A DNA stretch of 64,000 nt from CALFVT01 sp039989855 (GTDB lineage Bacteria > Pseudomonadota > Alphaproteobacteria > Caulobacterales > Maricaulaceae), in the NCBI GenBank assembly GCA_039989855.1, contig JBDXGZ010000015.1:1-64000 (forward strand), read 5' to 3'. Below the pieces are notes generated by a model that was not told where the DNA came from, searched no databases, and saw only the letters and a program-made list of their open reading frames with translations. Each line of letters begins with the position of its first letter. Within the stretch, counting starts at the first letter, position 1. Shown piece by piece: positions 55,196 to 63,694 of the stretch. A program made the translations under genes and the position numbers.

Positions 55196-55222
55196 TTATG
55201 AAACATAAGATAATGTTATGTG

Positions 55223-55486
55223 TTATGCGAGGGCTTTAACACGCTTGCTGAGGCGTGAAATTTTCCGCGCCGCTGTATTTTTGTGCATGACACCGCGTGT
55301 AACAGCGCGCATCATAGCAGGCTCAACCGCTTTGAACGCCTCTGTTGCGGCGGCTTTGTCGCCGGCTGCGATCGCATCGTCAAATTTACGAATCTTTGAA
55401 CGAACCAAAGAACGACGGGCGCGATTGACGTCAGTGCGGCGAGCAATCTTGCGAACAGCTTTTTTCGCAGATGATGTGTTAGCCAT
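55223..55486 (-). CDS. rpsT: 30S ribosomal protein S20
   Basis: 87 residues from the ATG at 55486 (MANTSSAKKAVRKIARR), with GAGGAT upstream; the longer frame to 55519 adds an unrelated leader. Helical, highly basic protein that binds 16S rRNA. Monocistronic: own consensus promoter upstream and two terminators downstream. Neighbour of dnaA, as in other alphaproteobacteria. Confidence 0.97.
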   Translation of the reverse strand: MANTSSAKKAVRKIARRTDVNRARRSLVRSKIRKFDDAIAAGDKAAATEAFKAVEPAMMRAVTRGVMHKNTAARKISRLSKRVKALA

Positions 55487-55536
55487 AATATCCTCGTATG
55501 CGTGGGCACAAATACCCATATAAATTTCAAGCGCCG

Positions 55537-55565
55537 CCTATAGCGAGCCTATCGTGCGGCGTCAA
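55537..55565 (-). promoter_or_regulatory. Sigma-70 type promoter of rpsT
   Basis: On the minus strand, TTGACG (55560-55565), 17-bp spacer, TATAGG (55537-55542). Expected start near 55530, about 45 nt before the ATG. Confidence 0.8.
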
Positions 55566-55647
55566 CCGTCATTTGCCATATTAAGTACGGAATATTCTCA
55601 GTGTTGCTTGCGAGTTTATTCTTGTAGCGTATTTTAAGAGGCTTGGG

Positions 55648-56424
55648 CTACCGGTGATTAAAGTGTGGCTTTCGTTTTTCAGCGAAAGCTTCCATGCCCT
55701 CTTTTTGATCTTCGGTGCTAAACATGCTTTGGAACAGGCGGCGCTCAAAACGGATGCCTTGCTCTAAGGTCATTTCAAAAGACGCGCCAACAGCTTCTTT
55801 GGTCATCATGGCAATCGGACCGCTTTGGGCTGCGATTTTTTGCGCCGCGTTCATGGCGGTGCTCATGAGTTCGTCTACAGGTACAATACGTGAGACAAGA
55901 CCCGCACGCTCTGCCTCGGCGGCGTCCATCATGCGTCCTGTCAGGCACATATCCATTGCCTTGGCTTTACCAATCGCTTGGGTAAGGCGCTGAGTGCCGC
56001 CTGAGCCGGGCATAACGCCGAGGTTAATTTCAGGTTGTCCGAACTTCGCGTTTTCTGCAGCAATGATAAAGTCGCACATCATCGCAATCTCACACCCACC
56101 GCCAAGAGCGTAGCCTGCGACGGCGGCAATGATCGGTTTACGAAAGCGCGCAACGCTGGCCCAATATAGATCAAAGACATCATGCTTATACATGCCGAGA
56201 TAGGTTCCGCTTTGCAGTTCTTTAATATCGGCCCCAGCGGCAAAAGCTTTTTCCGACCCTGTCATGACAACACAGCGGATATCGTCATCTTCGTAGAGAT
56301 TGTCGAGCGCATCAGTGACTTCTTTAACCAGCTGCTCACACAGCGCGTTGAGGGCTTTGGGGCGATCCAAACGGATAATTGCGACATGCCCTTCGCGGGT
56401 CAGCTCAATAGTTTCGTAATTCAT
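55648..56424 (-). CDS. Enoyl-CoA hydratase
   Basis: Crotonase-fold enzyme of 258 residues that hydrates 2-enoyl-CoA in beta-oxidation. The oxyanion-hole segment is KAFAAGADIKEL, and both catalytic glutamates are present, in GGGCEIAMMCD and FGQPEINLG. C-terminal helix as usual, ending AFAEKRKPHFNHR. The rpsT-enoyl-CoA hydratase-mutM order matches Caulobacter. Confidence 0.93.
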   Translation of the reverse strand: MNYETIELTREGHVAIIRLDRPKALNALCEQLVKEVTDALDNLYEDDDIRCVVMTGSEKAFAAGADIKELQSGTYLGMYKHDVFDLYWASVARFRKPIIAAVAGYALGGGCEIAMMCDFIIAAENAKFGQPEINLGVMPGSGGTQRLTQAIGKAKAMDMCLTGRMMDAAEAERAGLVSRIVPVDELMSTAMNAAQKIAAQSGPIAMMTKEAVGASFEMTLEQGIRFERRLFQSMFSTEDQKEGMEAFAEKRKPHFNHR

Positions 56425-56548
56425 CAGAGTCTCTCTTATATATTTTTATAGGCAATCCTTACACGGGCGGAGATAGGCTTGGCAAGCGAGCCAGCTCCTT
56501 ATCCTTTATGTGATGACTGTGGCTTAGGGTAAAAACGTGTCCCTCAAC

Positions 56549-57400
56549 TTACGTCTGGCAGGCTTTGCAGTAAAAGCTACTGCGGCCAGATTGAGTAATA
56601 CGCATTAAGGGGGCGGCGCAGGCAGGGCAAGGTTCTCCTTCGCGACCGTAAACGTCAAAACTATGTTGGAAATATCCGAGGTCGCCGTCCGCCTGTGCAA
56701 AGTCGCGCAGGGAGCTGCCGCCGGCCTCTATGGCCTCCGAGATCACATCTTTAATATGGCCGACGAGATTTTCGGTCTCTGCCACCGTGAGCCGCCCTGA
56801 GAGGCGCTTGGGAGAAATATGCGCGCGGAACAAAGCTTCGCAGACATATATATTACCGAGGCCTGCGATGATACTTTGATCGAGGAGGGCGGCTTTTATC
56901 TTGCTTTTCTTACCGCGAAGCTTTTCGCGTAAGTTGGGAGCGTTACACTCATTCGATAAAGGCTCTGGCCCGAGATGTGTTAAGCGCGGCGGGGTTTCGC
57001 CTTTGGCGACCAGTTCCATAAAACCAAAGCGGCGTGGGTCATTATATATAACGCGGTGACCGCTACTCATGTGAAAGATGACATGGTCATGTTTTGCGAT
57101 GCCGCCTGTGTCGCTGACGAATTGACCCGGAGAGGTAGTTTTGGCTTCGCCGTCAATCGTAAACCGTCCCGACATGCCCAGATGCATCAAGAGGCGCTCG
57201 CCTGACGTGAGGCTTACATCGAGGAATTTTGCCCGCCGCCCAAACCGCGTGATGGTTTGCCCTTCAAGTCGAGCGGCGAAACCCTCAGGGAACGGAAAGC
57301 GCAGGTTTGGGCGGCGCAACTCGACCCGCTCAAATTTATAGCCCTCCATTACGGGGGATAAGCCTCGCCGTACGGTTTCAACCTCTGGAAGCTCAGGCAT
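56549..57400 (-). CDS. mutM: Formamidopyrimidine-DNA glycosylase
   Basis: Removes 8-oxoguanine and formamidopyrimidines. The ATG at 57400 gives the obligatory start MPELPEVETVRRGL (Pro2 nucleophile, Glu3); the frame upstream to 57475 is not used. HLGMSGRF carries the beta-lysine region, and the C-terminal zinc finger is complete (CPACAAPL ... FYCKACQT). Divergent from ubiE. Confidence 0.96.
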   Translation of the reverse strand: MPELPEVETVRRGLSPVMEGYKFERVELRRPNLRFPFPEGFAARLEGQTITRFGRRAKFLDVSLTSGERLLMHLGMSGRFTIDGEAKTTSPGQFVSDTGGIAKHDHVIFHMSSGHRVIYNDPRRFGFMELVAKGETPPRLTHLGPEPLSNECNAPNLREKLRGKKSKIKAALLDQSIIAGLGNIYVCEALFRAHISPKRLSGRLTVAETENLVGHIKDVISEAIEAGGSSLRDFAQADGDLGYFQHSFDVYGREGEPCPACAAPLMRITQSGRSSFYCKACQT

Positions 57401-57494
57401 GTGATATCCAATTATGTGTGCGTGTGTTTGGCATATTGTCTCGGTTGGGTTTGGGCTCTGGCTATTGCCCAACATTTATGACAGATAGTTTCTC

Positions 57495-58280
57495 ATGAGC
57501 AAGAGCGATGACAATATAGATTTCGGCTTTACGGAAATTCCGCGTGAGGAAAAACAATCCCGCGTCAAAGGCGTCTTTGATTCCGTAGCTAGTAAATATG
57601 ATCTGATGAATGACGCGATGTCCATGGGGGTTCACCGTGTCTGGAAAGACATGATGGTGACTAAGATCAATCCGCAGCCGGGTGAGCACCTCATTGATAT
57701 TGCAGGCGGTACGGGCGATATCGCTAAGCGGTTCTTAAAACGCGCAGACGCAGCCCGCGCGCGGCGCGGCGGCGAACGGGCGACAGCCATTGTCAGCGAC
57801 ATTAATTATGAAATGCTCGCAGCAGGCCTGACAGACACGGACGGTGGCCGCGAAGATACGATCAATAACCGCATTGAACGTGTGTGCGGTAATGCTGAAC
57901 ATCTCCCCTTTGATAGCGCCTGTGCCGATGTCATGACGATTTCTTTCGGAATTCGTAACGTGACTAACCGCGACGCAGCTTTGCGAGAATTTTACCGTAT
58001 TCTGAAACCGGGCGGACGCTTGTTTGTGCTCGAATTTTCCACTCCGCCCGATAAAGTGCTGCGTAAAATATATGATAGCTATTCTTTCGCCGTGATTCCG
58101 CCTCTAGGTGGACTGCTGGCAGGTGATAAAGACAGCTACCAATATCTCGTGGAAAGTATCCGCCGCTTCCCACGCCAAGATGCCTTCGCATCTATGATAA
58201 CAGATGCAGGATTTTCGCGCGTTGGATGGCAGGATTATTCAGGCGGTATCGCCACGCTCCATTGGGGTTGGAAGGTTTAA
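57495..58280 (+). CDS. ubiE: Ubiquinone/menaquinone methyltransferase UbiE
   Basis: Class I SAM-dependent C-methyltransferase of ubiquinone synthesis, 261 residues. Family hallmarks: VFDSVASKYDLMNDAMSMG, SAM motif DIAGGTGDIAKRF, TISFGIRNV, PGGRLFVLEFSTPPD, and DSYQYLVESIRRFP near the end. In many alphaproteobacteria ubiB follows directly; here it does not. Confidence 0.95.
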   Translation: MSKSDDNIDFGFTEIPREEKQSRVKGVFDSVASKYDLMNDAMSMGVHRVWKDMMVTKINPQPGEHLIDIAGGTGDIAKRFLKRADAARARRGGERATAIVSDINYEMLAAGLTDTDGGREDTINNRIERVCGNAEHLPFDSACADVMTISFGIRNVTNRDAALREFYRILKPGGRLFVLEFSTPPDKVLRKIYDSYSFAVIPPLGGLLAGDKDSYQYLVESIRRFPRQDAFASMITDAGFSRVGWQDYSGGIATLHWGWKV

Positions 58281-58474
58281 ATGTAAGTAGCCCCACGCGG
58301 TATTATGAAGCCTGACGCTTGATTCTATATTTATTTTGTCGCTAGAGGTTCAAATGCGCTACACGTATGAGGAGAAAGCTTAGAAATAACACATCCTAAT
58401 AGGTTAAGTTTAACTCTAAGTTTCACTCTACAGGCATAAAAAGTCTTTTGGATTCGTGATTTTCGCAAAGTTTC

Positions 58475-58503
58475 TTGATTTTCTTTCAGCTTAGAATTAT
58501 ACT
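58475..58503 (+). promoter_or_regulatory. Sigma-70 type promoter of the 81-aa gene
   Basis: TTGATT (58475-58480), 17-bp spacer, TATACT (58498-58503). Predicted start near 58510, 24 nt before the ATG at 58534. Confidence 0.75.
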
Positions 58504-58533
58504 GTTCCTTAGGGCAATATGGGGCACTAACAA

Positions 58534-58779
58534 ATGGAAAAGAACATACAAGATTGGCTAGATTTTAGCCAAAGAGTCGAGCTTGGCTTGTCAAAATTAA
58601 AGTCAGGATTTTCTAATGAATATCATGGATCTTTGACGAACATGATCAATGGTATAAAAGATGAGGCTGAGCAATATGATAAGCTTAGCTTAACTGAGCG
58701 GCAAGAATGCTTTATTCGGCTCAATCGACTTGGGAGTGATTTAAAGAATGTCGCTCACTTTGTTGCTTATCGGTCTTAA
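58534..58779 (+). CDS. Small hypothetical helical protein
   Basis: 81 residues, no signal peptide, predicted mostly helical (FSQRVELGLSKLKSGF, EQYDKLSLTERQECFIRLNR). I do not recognise it. A GGGG sequence lies about 9 bp before the ATG and a good promoter precedes it, which supports expression. Its last 59 bp overlap the 3' end of the convergent GT39 gene. A+T-rich. Confidence 0.6.
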   Translation: MEKNIQDWLDFSQRVELGLSKLKSGFSNEYHGSLTNMINGIKDEAEQYDKLSLTERQECFIRLNRLGSDLKNVAHFVAYRS

Positions 58780-60259
58780 GCTTATAAACATAACCAGCCC
58801 AGACATTATAGCTGCGGGTTTTCCCGCCGCCGACATCGAGAGAGATAGGGGCTAAAGGCTCAAGCCTTTCAAAGTCGGCCTCAAGATCAGCTGTATAATC
58901 TGGAAAATAAGCAATTATAAGCACGGGGCCAATTGTGCCTTCGACTAATGGAAATTTAAGTTCCGCTTGGTTTTGCGGGTTTGATGTTCGTCGCCATATT
59001 CTCAATGGTGCTGTTTTAGATAAGCCATAATAATTAAGGTCAAAAAACACGCGGCGATTATCCACAGCAATATGGCTAAAGGATAGGCCGTCATGTCCTG
59101 CCTTATAATAGTTTTCGATGATGTCGACAGTTTGTGGCCATCCACGAAGACGCTTCAAGCTGTTGGAGAGCCCAAATTGATTAGCAAGGCTTGGGCTTAA
59201 GACGAGTAAAATGACTAACAGGCAAAGCGTTGTGGTGGCCGTCTTTCCAATAATGAAAATGCGGCCCCAGCGCGGCCATGTCGTGACAAGAAAATGAGCG
59301 GACAAGAGAGACCCCGCCACGTAAGCTGTAACAGCCCAATTGGCATTGGCACGCGATAAAAGAGCTTCAAGCGAAATAATCAGTAGAGGCGCTAGCACGA
59401 AATATGACAGGCTAGCTGACGGCGCTTGAAGGCGGCCTTTAAGTGCACTTAGTATGGCACACAAAAGAAGGATCGAGCTGATAGGACCAAAGACTGCGAA
59501 TTGTGACACGCTAAAACTAAGCCATTCAAGCGGGTGAAAGGGAATCCCTTTTAGGTTTGCATTGGCGGCGGTATGGCTGACGGTCGCGAAATCATTTTGT
59601 ATATTCCATAAAATATTAGGTGTTATGATGAGGCTTGCGGTTACGGCGGCTATAACGCCGTTGCGTGAAAGCAAGGCTTTTCGTGTTTCCTGGTCTCCTA
59701 TGATCGCCGCTGCAAGAGCGGGGAGAAAAAATAGCATGGCATATTTTGATAAAAATCCAAATCCAAAGGCAATCCCCAATTGTAAAGCAAAGCCCCAGTG
59801 AGGTGTGCGCCGTAAGTGTAGCCATGCATTCAGCGCGACAACCCAACATAACAGCAAAGGGACGTCCGTGCTAACAATCCCAGAAGAAAGCCAAACCGCA
59901 GGCATAAGAAGATAAATGAAGGCCGCCCAAAATCCCGTTTTGGCATCAAAAGCAAACCGCGCCGTGCGGAACATGATATAGGCAGTAAGGCTATGGAGGA
60001 CGGGTGAGGAGAGGCGCACCGCCCACTCGCTATCGCCAAATATAGACGTTGTGGCTGCGATTACCCATGCAATCATGGGGGGCTTCGTGAAATAACCCCA
60101 ATCAAGATCTTGAGCCCATGCCCAATATTGCGCCTCGTCGCCGTGCAGATTGAGCGGTGATGCCACCATCAGCGCTGTGCGTAAGACAGCTAACCCTAGG
60201 ACCATCAGTAGAGTCAACTGGGTCCAGTTTCGACCATTTACTGTTGTTGTTTGTACCAT
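58721..60259 (-). CDS. GT39-family membrane glycosyltransferase
   Basis: 512 residues with about 11-12 hydrophobic segments. The first periplasmic loop contains the family's acidic site in NLHGDEAQYWAWAQDL, then GYFTKPPMIAWVIAATTSIFG and AVRLSSPVLHSL, as in ArnT/PMT-like enzymes that use lipid-linked sugars on the periplasmic side. The soluble C-terminal domain is small. Acceptor unknown (lipid A, exopolysaccharide or protein). Single gene, convergent with the 81-aa gene. Confidence 0.85.
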   Translation of the reverse strand: MVQTTTVNGRNWTQLTLLMVLGLAVLRTALMVASPLNLHGDEAQYWAWAQDLDWGYFTKPPMIAWVIAATTSIFGDSEWAVRLSSPVLHSLTAYIMFRTARFAFDAKTGFWAAFIYLLMPAVWLSSGIVSTDVPLLLCWVVALNAWLHLRRTPHWGFALQLGIAFGFGFLSKYAMLFFLPALAAAIIGDQETRKALLSRNGVIAAVTASLIITPNILWNIQNDFATVSHTAANANLKGIPFHPLEWLSFSVSQFAVFGPISSILLLCAILSALKGRLQAPSASLSYFVLAPLLIISLEALLSRANANWAVTAYVAGSLLSAHFLVTTWPRWGRIFIIGKTATTTLCLLVILLVLSPSLANQFGLSNSLKRLRGWPQTVDIIENYYKAGHDGLSFSHIAVDNRRVFFDLNYYGLSKTAPLRIWRRTSNPQNQAELKFPLVEGTIGPVLIIAYFPDYTADLEADFERLEPLAPISLDVGGGKTRSYNVWAGYVYKLKTDKQQSERHSLNHSQVD

Positions 60260-60391
60260 AGCCTGCCTAGTGGCTTATTTTCGCTATAAAATAAACTTAA
60301 TTTCGCTTTCAGATTATGTCAGCATAAAAGAATAGGATAGAATCAGGCTCACAATATGATGGGCCCTAATGAATGAGAGGGTAAATTAGCG

Positions 60392-61180
60392 GTGGCTCGA
60401 GCCTTAGTTTTCGATTCAGGAGTGGGTGGTCTGTCAGTGACAGAGGCCATTCGTGAGCACCTGCCAAATCTAAAGCTTGATTACGCTGCCGATGATGCCT
60501 TTCGCCCTTACGGCAATAAATCCGCCGAAGCCCTCGGCGCGCGTTTGCCGGGCCTGCTGTGGAGCTTGTCTGATATGCTCGGAAGTGACTGTATCGTTTT
60601 GGCCTGCAATACGGCCTCGACGACGGCTCTCCCTGTCATACGCGCGGCCCTTGATATTCCTGTGATTGGCGTTGTTCCCGCGATTAAGCCTGCGGCAAAA
60701 GCGAGCCAAAGCGGGCATATCGGTGTATTAGGAACGCCGGGAACTGTGGCGCGCGATTATGTCGACCGCCTCATCCAAGATCACGCCCAACAATGCCGTG
60801 TGACCCTTAAAGGCTCAGTGGAGCTTGTGGGTATGGCCGAGGCGAAGCTCACGGGGCAGGCGATTGATATGGCAGCGCTAAAAGAAGAACTGAACGTCTT
60901 CACTCAGCAAACGCCCCCCGTTGACCAAATTGTGTTGGCTTGCACTCATTTCCCGCTGCTACATGACGAGCTATCCACCTGCCTTGGGGCGGGGGTTACG
61001 TGGGTGGATTCTGGCGAGGCCATTGCGCGCCGTGTGGACAGCGTTTTGCGGGGCTTAAACCTTTCGACGGTCGACGAAACCGCACGACAGTATGCCTTCA
61101 CCACTGGCGACGGTATTGGCGCTGCGCGTCAGGCTGTGTTTAAAGACTACGGCTTTTCTCGGCTTATATCTTTGGCGTGA
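60392..61180 (+). CDS. murI: Glutamate racemase
   Basis: Makes D-glutamate for peptidoglycan. 262 residues, GTG start. Asp8 in FDSGVGGLS, first catalytic cysteine Cys72 in LACNTAST, second Cys184 in LACTHFPLL, all intact. Convergent with the YqaA-type gene. Confidence 0.95.
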   Translation: MARALVFDSGVGGLSVTEAIREHLPNLKLDYAADDAFRPYGNKSAEALGARLPGLLWSLSDMLGSDCIVLACNTASTTALPVIRAALDIPVIGVVPAIKPAAKASQSGHIGVLGTPGTVARDYVDRLIQDHAQQCRVTLKGSVELVGMAEAKLTGQAIDMAALKEELNVFTQQTPPVDQIVLACTHFPLLHDELSTCLGAGVTWVDSGEAIARRVDSVLRGLNLSTVDETARQYAFTTGDGIGAARQAVFKDYGFSRLISLA

Positions 61181-61197
61181 AGCCAAGACGACAGGCT

Positions 61198-61788
61198 TTA
61201 GAAAAAGTGTTTTAACGCCCAATATCCGCCCACTGCGAGGACACAGACGCCGATAGTGAAAAGCGCAAAATGTTTTTTCATAATCGCTTCGGCTTGATCG
61301 CCAAATGTTTTGACGATGCCAGCGACAAGAAAATATCTTAACGTCCGCGCGACGACACTGGCGGCGACAAATATACCGAAGTTGATTTTAAACACGCCGC
61401 TCATGATCGTGATGACTTTATAAGGAAACGGCGTCAGGCCCGCCATAAATACCCATGCGGCCCCGTGCTCTTGAAACTTCTCGCCAAAGGATTCTATTTT
61501 TTCAGCCTTGCCTAAGCTCTCCAAAATCGGCAGGGCGATGGTTTCAGCAAAAAAGTAGCCGAGGAAATAACCTGCAATTCCGCCAATGACCGAGGCCACG
61601 GCCGCGACAAAGGCGTAGCGCCACGCTTTACTATGATCGGCTTGCACCATGGGGATGAGCAGCGCGTCCACAGGCAATAGGAATATAGAGCTTTCAAGAA
61701 ACGCCGTTCCGATTAGGACTTTCTCAGCGTTTTTATGCCGGGCGGCGGATTTGGTCTTTTCGTACCAACGATCTAAAAAAGGTAACAT
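61198..61788 (-). CDS. YqaA/DedA-type (VTT) membrane protein
   Basis: 196 residues, four to five hydrophobic segments. ESSIFLLPVDALLIPM, GGIAGYFLGYF and AGLTPFPYKVITIMSG (the GFT/PxP re-entrant-loop region) place it in the YqaA branch of the SNARE-associated/VTT family. Relatives act in phospholipid or undecaprenyl-phosphate flipping; substrate here unknown. Confidence 0.85.
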   Translation of the reverse strand: MLPFLDRWYEKTKSAARHKNAEKVLIGTAFLESSIFLLPVDALLIPMVQADHSKAWRYAFVAAVASVIGGIAGYFLGYFFAETIALPILESLGKAEKIESFGEKFQEHGAAWVFMAGLTPFPYKVITIMSGVFKINFGIFVAASVVARTLRYFLVAGIVKTFGDQAEAIMKKHFALFTIGVCVLAVGGYWALKHFF

Positions 61789-61889
61789 GTAGCGGCCTAT
61801 AATGAGTTACGATTTTAGGCTTTAAGCTAGAGCCGTATATAAGACGTAAATAAGGGGCCGAAATATTCGGGCAATCTGTCGCCGTAAAT

Positions 61890-62258
61890 TTAGTCAGGCA
61901 TAATCTTACGGGGATCGACAGGGCCGAGCTGCCGACTGCGTTTTTTTCCTGTTAGAACCCAAGAGACGAAATGCTCGCAATTATTAAACAGCGCATTATA
62001 GCGCTGCCCTTTTTTAGAGCGCGCGCGGGCAACAATCTCAGAGCCGTTCAGCGTAGCGTGGCTATAGGGAATAATCATCACCCGTCCATTTGACGTGAAG
62101 CTCCCCATATCCGTCTCGTAGACACGACCAAAGCGGCGGCTCGTATGAATAACCGTCCCGTAACCTGTGGCGATGCCCACATGTTTGATGAGGCCGAAGA
62201 CTGTGACTTGCAGTAAGGTTCCCGCAGGGTGGGGTTTATTGATTTGAAATTTCGTCAT
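61890..62258 (-). CDS. LRAT-like NlpC/P60-superfamily protein
   Basis: 122 residues without a signal peptide. The permuted papain-like fold of lecithin:retinol acyltransferase is suggested by His26 in IKHVGIATGYG, His38 in VIHTS and catalytic Cys94 in FNNCEHFVSWVL; the NCEHF motif is diagnostic. Eukaryotic members transfer acyl groups from phospholipids; bacterial ones may be acyltransferases, hydrolases or amidases. The basic Lys/Arg patch after the motif could bind membrane. Stands alone. Confidence 0.82.
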   Translation of the reverse strand: MTKFQINKPHPAGTLLQVTVFGLIKHVGIATGYGTVIHTSRRFGRVYETDMGSFTSNGRVMIIPYSHATLNGSEIVARARSKKGQRYNALFNNCEHFVSWVLTGKKRSRQLGPVDPRKIMPD

Positions 62259-62364
62259 AATTATTAACTAATGTGTCTGGGTGAGACTTCAACTCGAACC
62301 CTCACCATAAAATCTCCATATTTGACCGTAGAGTTTGTGCGGTCAGCCTTTTAAAGCAAACTTA

Positions 62365-62402
62365 TTATCGAAAAACAATAATTATTATTGAAAAACGATA
62401 AT
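62365..62402. promoter_or_regulatory. Tandem operator-like repeats before RND operon
   Basis: Two 18-bp copies, 62365-62382 and 62385-62402, of the pattern ttat(c/t)g-aaaaac-(a/g)ataat, start-to-start exactly 20 bp (two helical turns). Each is itself an imperfect palindrome ttatyg/crataa. They end 44 bp before the adaptor ATG. No regulator gene is adjacent in the window. Confidence 0.75.
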
Positions 62403-62446
62403 AATCCTGATAGTGGAACTTTAAGAGGCCCAATTTGGAGATAATT

Positions 62447-63694
62447 ATGCCAACGCCATATGGTAAGGACGCTACAGATATAATACCGATGAGTTCGACA
62501 GATCGCGTAAGGCTCTGGTTCGCGCGTGGGCTTGTTTTCGTCCTGCCTGTTTTAGTGATTTTGGCGGCGGTGATTGGTACGGTGGCCATGGGGAGCCTCA
62601 AGCCTAAAACCGAAGAGAAGGCGGAAGAGATTAAAGCCATTCCTGTTATCACGGTAGCGGCCGTGCAGCGCTCGGTGACATTAAAGGTTCGCTCTCAAGG
62701 CAATGTTCAGCCTCGCACAGAAATCGGTGTTACGGCCCAGGTCGGCGGTTTGATTACTCAAATGTCTCCAAAATTTATTGAAGGTGGCCAGTTTAAAAAA
62801 GGTGATCTCTTGGCGCAGATTGATCCGAGAGAATATGAGCTACGCGTCACCCAAGCCCGCGCAGAGGTCGCCCAAGCGCAAACGGTGATTAGTCGTGAAC
62901 AGACGGAAAGCTCCATTGCGCAAAAAGATTGGGACGACCTTGGGCGCGCGGGTGAACCGACAGCCCTGACCTTGCGCAAGCCGCAACTGGCAGAAGCGCA
63001 AGCTAATCTCGCGGCGGCAGAGGCCCGCTTGGGCGAGGCGGAGCTGCAATTATCACGCAGCTTTATCTATGCGCCTTTCAATGGGCGCGTCACAGAACAG
63101 ACCATTGATAGAGGTGAATTTGTCACCGCAGGCACGCGCTTGGGCGAGATATACGGGGACGAAATTATGGATATACGCTTACCGCTGACGCAAGCGGAGC
63201 TGCAAAGGCTTGGCATGACGCTGGGTTATAAAGCTCCAAAAAGCGGCGGGGTTCCTGTAACGCTTTCAACCCAAGTTGCTGGGCAAACCGCCGAATGGCC
63301 CGCCCATATTGTGCGAACGGATAGCCGCTTTGATAATGAAAGCCGCGTGTTGTTTGTTTACGCGGAGGCGCGTGACCCCTTTGGGCAAGAGGCGCCTTTG
63401 GCCCCGGGATTGTTTGTTGATGCGCAGATAAAGGGCCAGACACTTGAGGATATGATTGTTGTTCCACGTGCCGCCTTGCGCGGGGCCGATAAGGTCTATG
63501 TTGCAACCCCTGAGAATAGCTTAACCATCAAGACAGTCGATATTGCGTCGTCAAACCGTGACGAGGCGATCATTAGCGCAGGACTATCCGCAGGCGAGGC
63601 GGTGATTACATCCCCCATCAGAGGCGTGGCCGAGGGCATGAAAATCGATGTGGTCGATTCGACTGCGGTGTCTACAGGCGGAGATGCACGATGA
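62447..63694 (+). CDS. RND efflux periplasmic adaptor (MFP/HlyD family)
   Basis: 415 residues from the ATG at 62447, 7 bp after GGAG; an in-frame ATG at 62435 overlaps that site. An N-terminal membrane helix (FVLPVLVILAAVIGTVAM) is followed by a barrel-sandwich lipoyl half (GNVQPRTEIGVTAQVGG), a coiled-coil hairpin (about 115-200), the second lipoyl half (SRSFIYAPFNGRVTEQTIDRG, split across the hairpin) and a beta-barrel. Bridges an inner-membrane pump to an outer-membrane channel. The stop overlaps the pump's start (ATGA). Confidence 0.92.
   Translation: MPTPYGKDATDIIPMSSTDRVRLWFARGLVFVLPVLVILAAVIGTVAMGSLKPKTEEKAEEIKAIPVITVAAVQRSVTLKVRSQGNVQPRTEIGVTAQVGGLITQMSPKFIEGGQFKKGDLLAQIDPREYELRVTQARAEVAQAQTVISREQTESSIAQKDWDDLGRAGEPTALTLRKPQLAEAQANLAAAEARLGEAELQLSRSFIYAPFNGRVTEQTIDRGEFVTAGTRLGEIYGDEIMDIRLPLTQAELQRLGMTLGYKAPKSGGVPVTLSTQVAGQTAEWPAHIVRTDSRFDNESRVLFVYAEARDPFGQEAPLAPGLFVDAQIKGQTLEDMIVVPRAALRGADKVYVATPENSLTIKTVDIASSNRDEAIISAGLSAGEAVITSPIRGVAEGMKIDVVDSTAVSTGGDAR

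Larger units (their letters stand above)
54820..55222 (-). promoter_or_regulatory. dnaA upstream region with four GANTC sites
   Basis: 403 bp without a gene, very A+T-rich. GANTC motifs at 54973-54977, 55013-55017, 55044-55048 and 55163-55167. The second and third lie in a 7-bp inverted repeat (gactctt ... aagagtc, 55013-55048). A TTGACG hexamer is readable on the minus strand at 54986-54991 with a poor -10. I find no consensus DnaA boxes, so I do not call oriC here. The right end holds the rpsT terminators. Confidence 0.6.

Noticed and set aside
54820..55222. Chromosomal origin next to dnaA
   Set aside because: No consensus DnaA boxes could be found; in Caulobacter-like bacteria the origin lies elsewhere.
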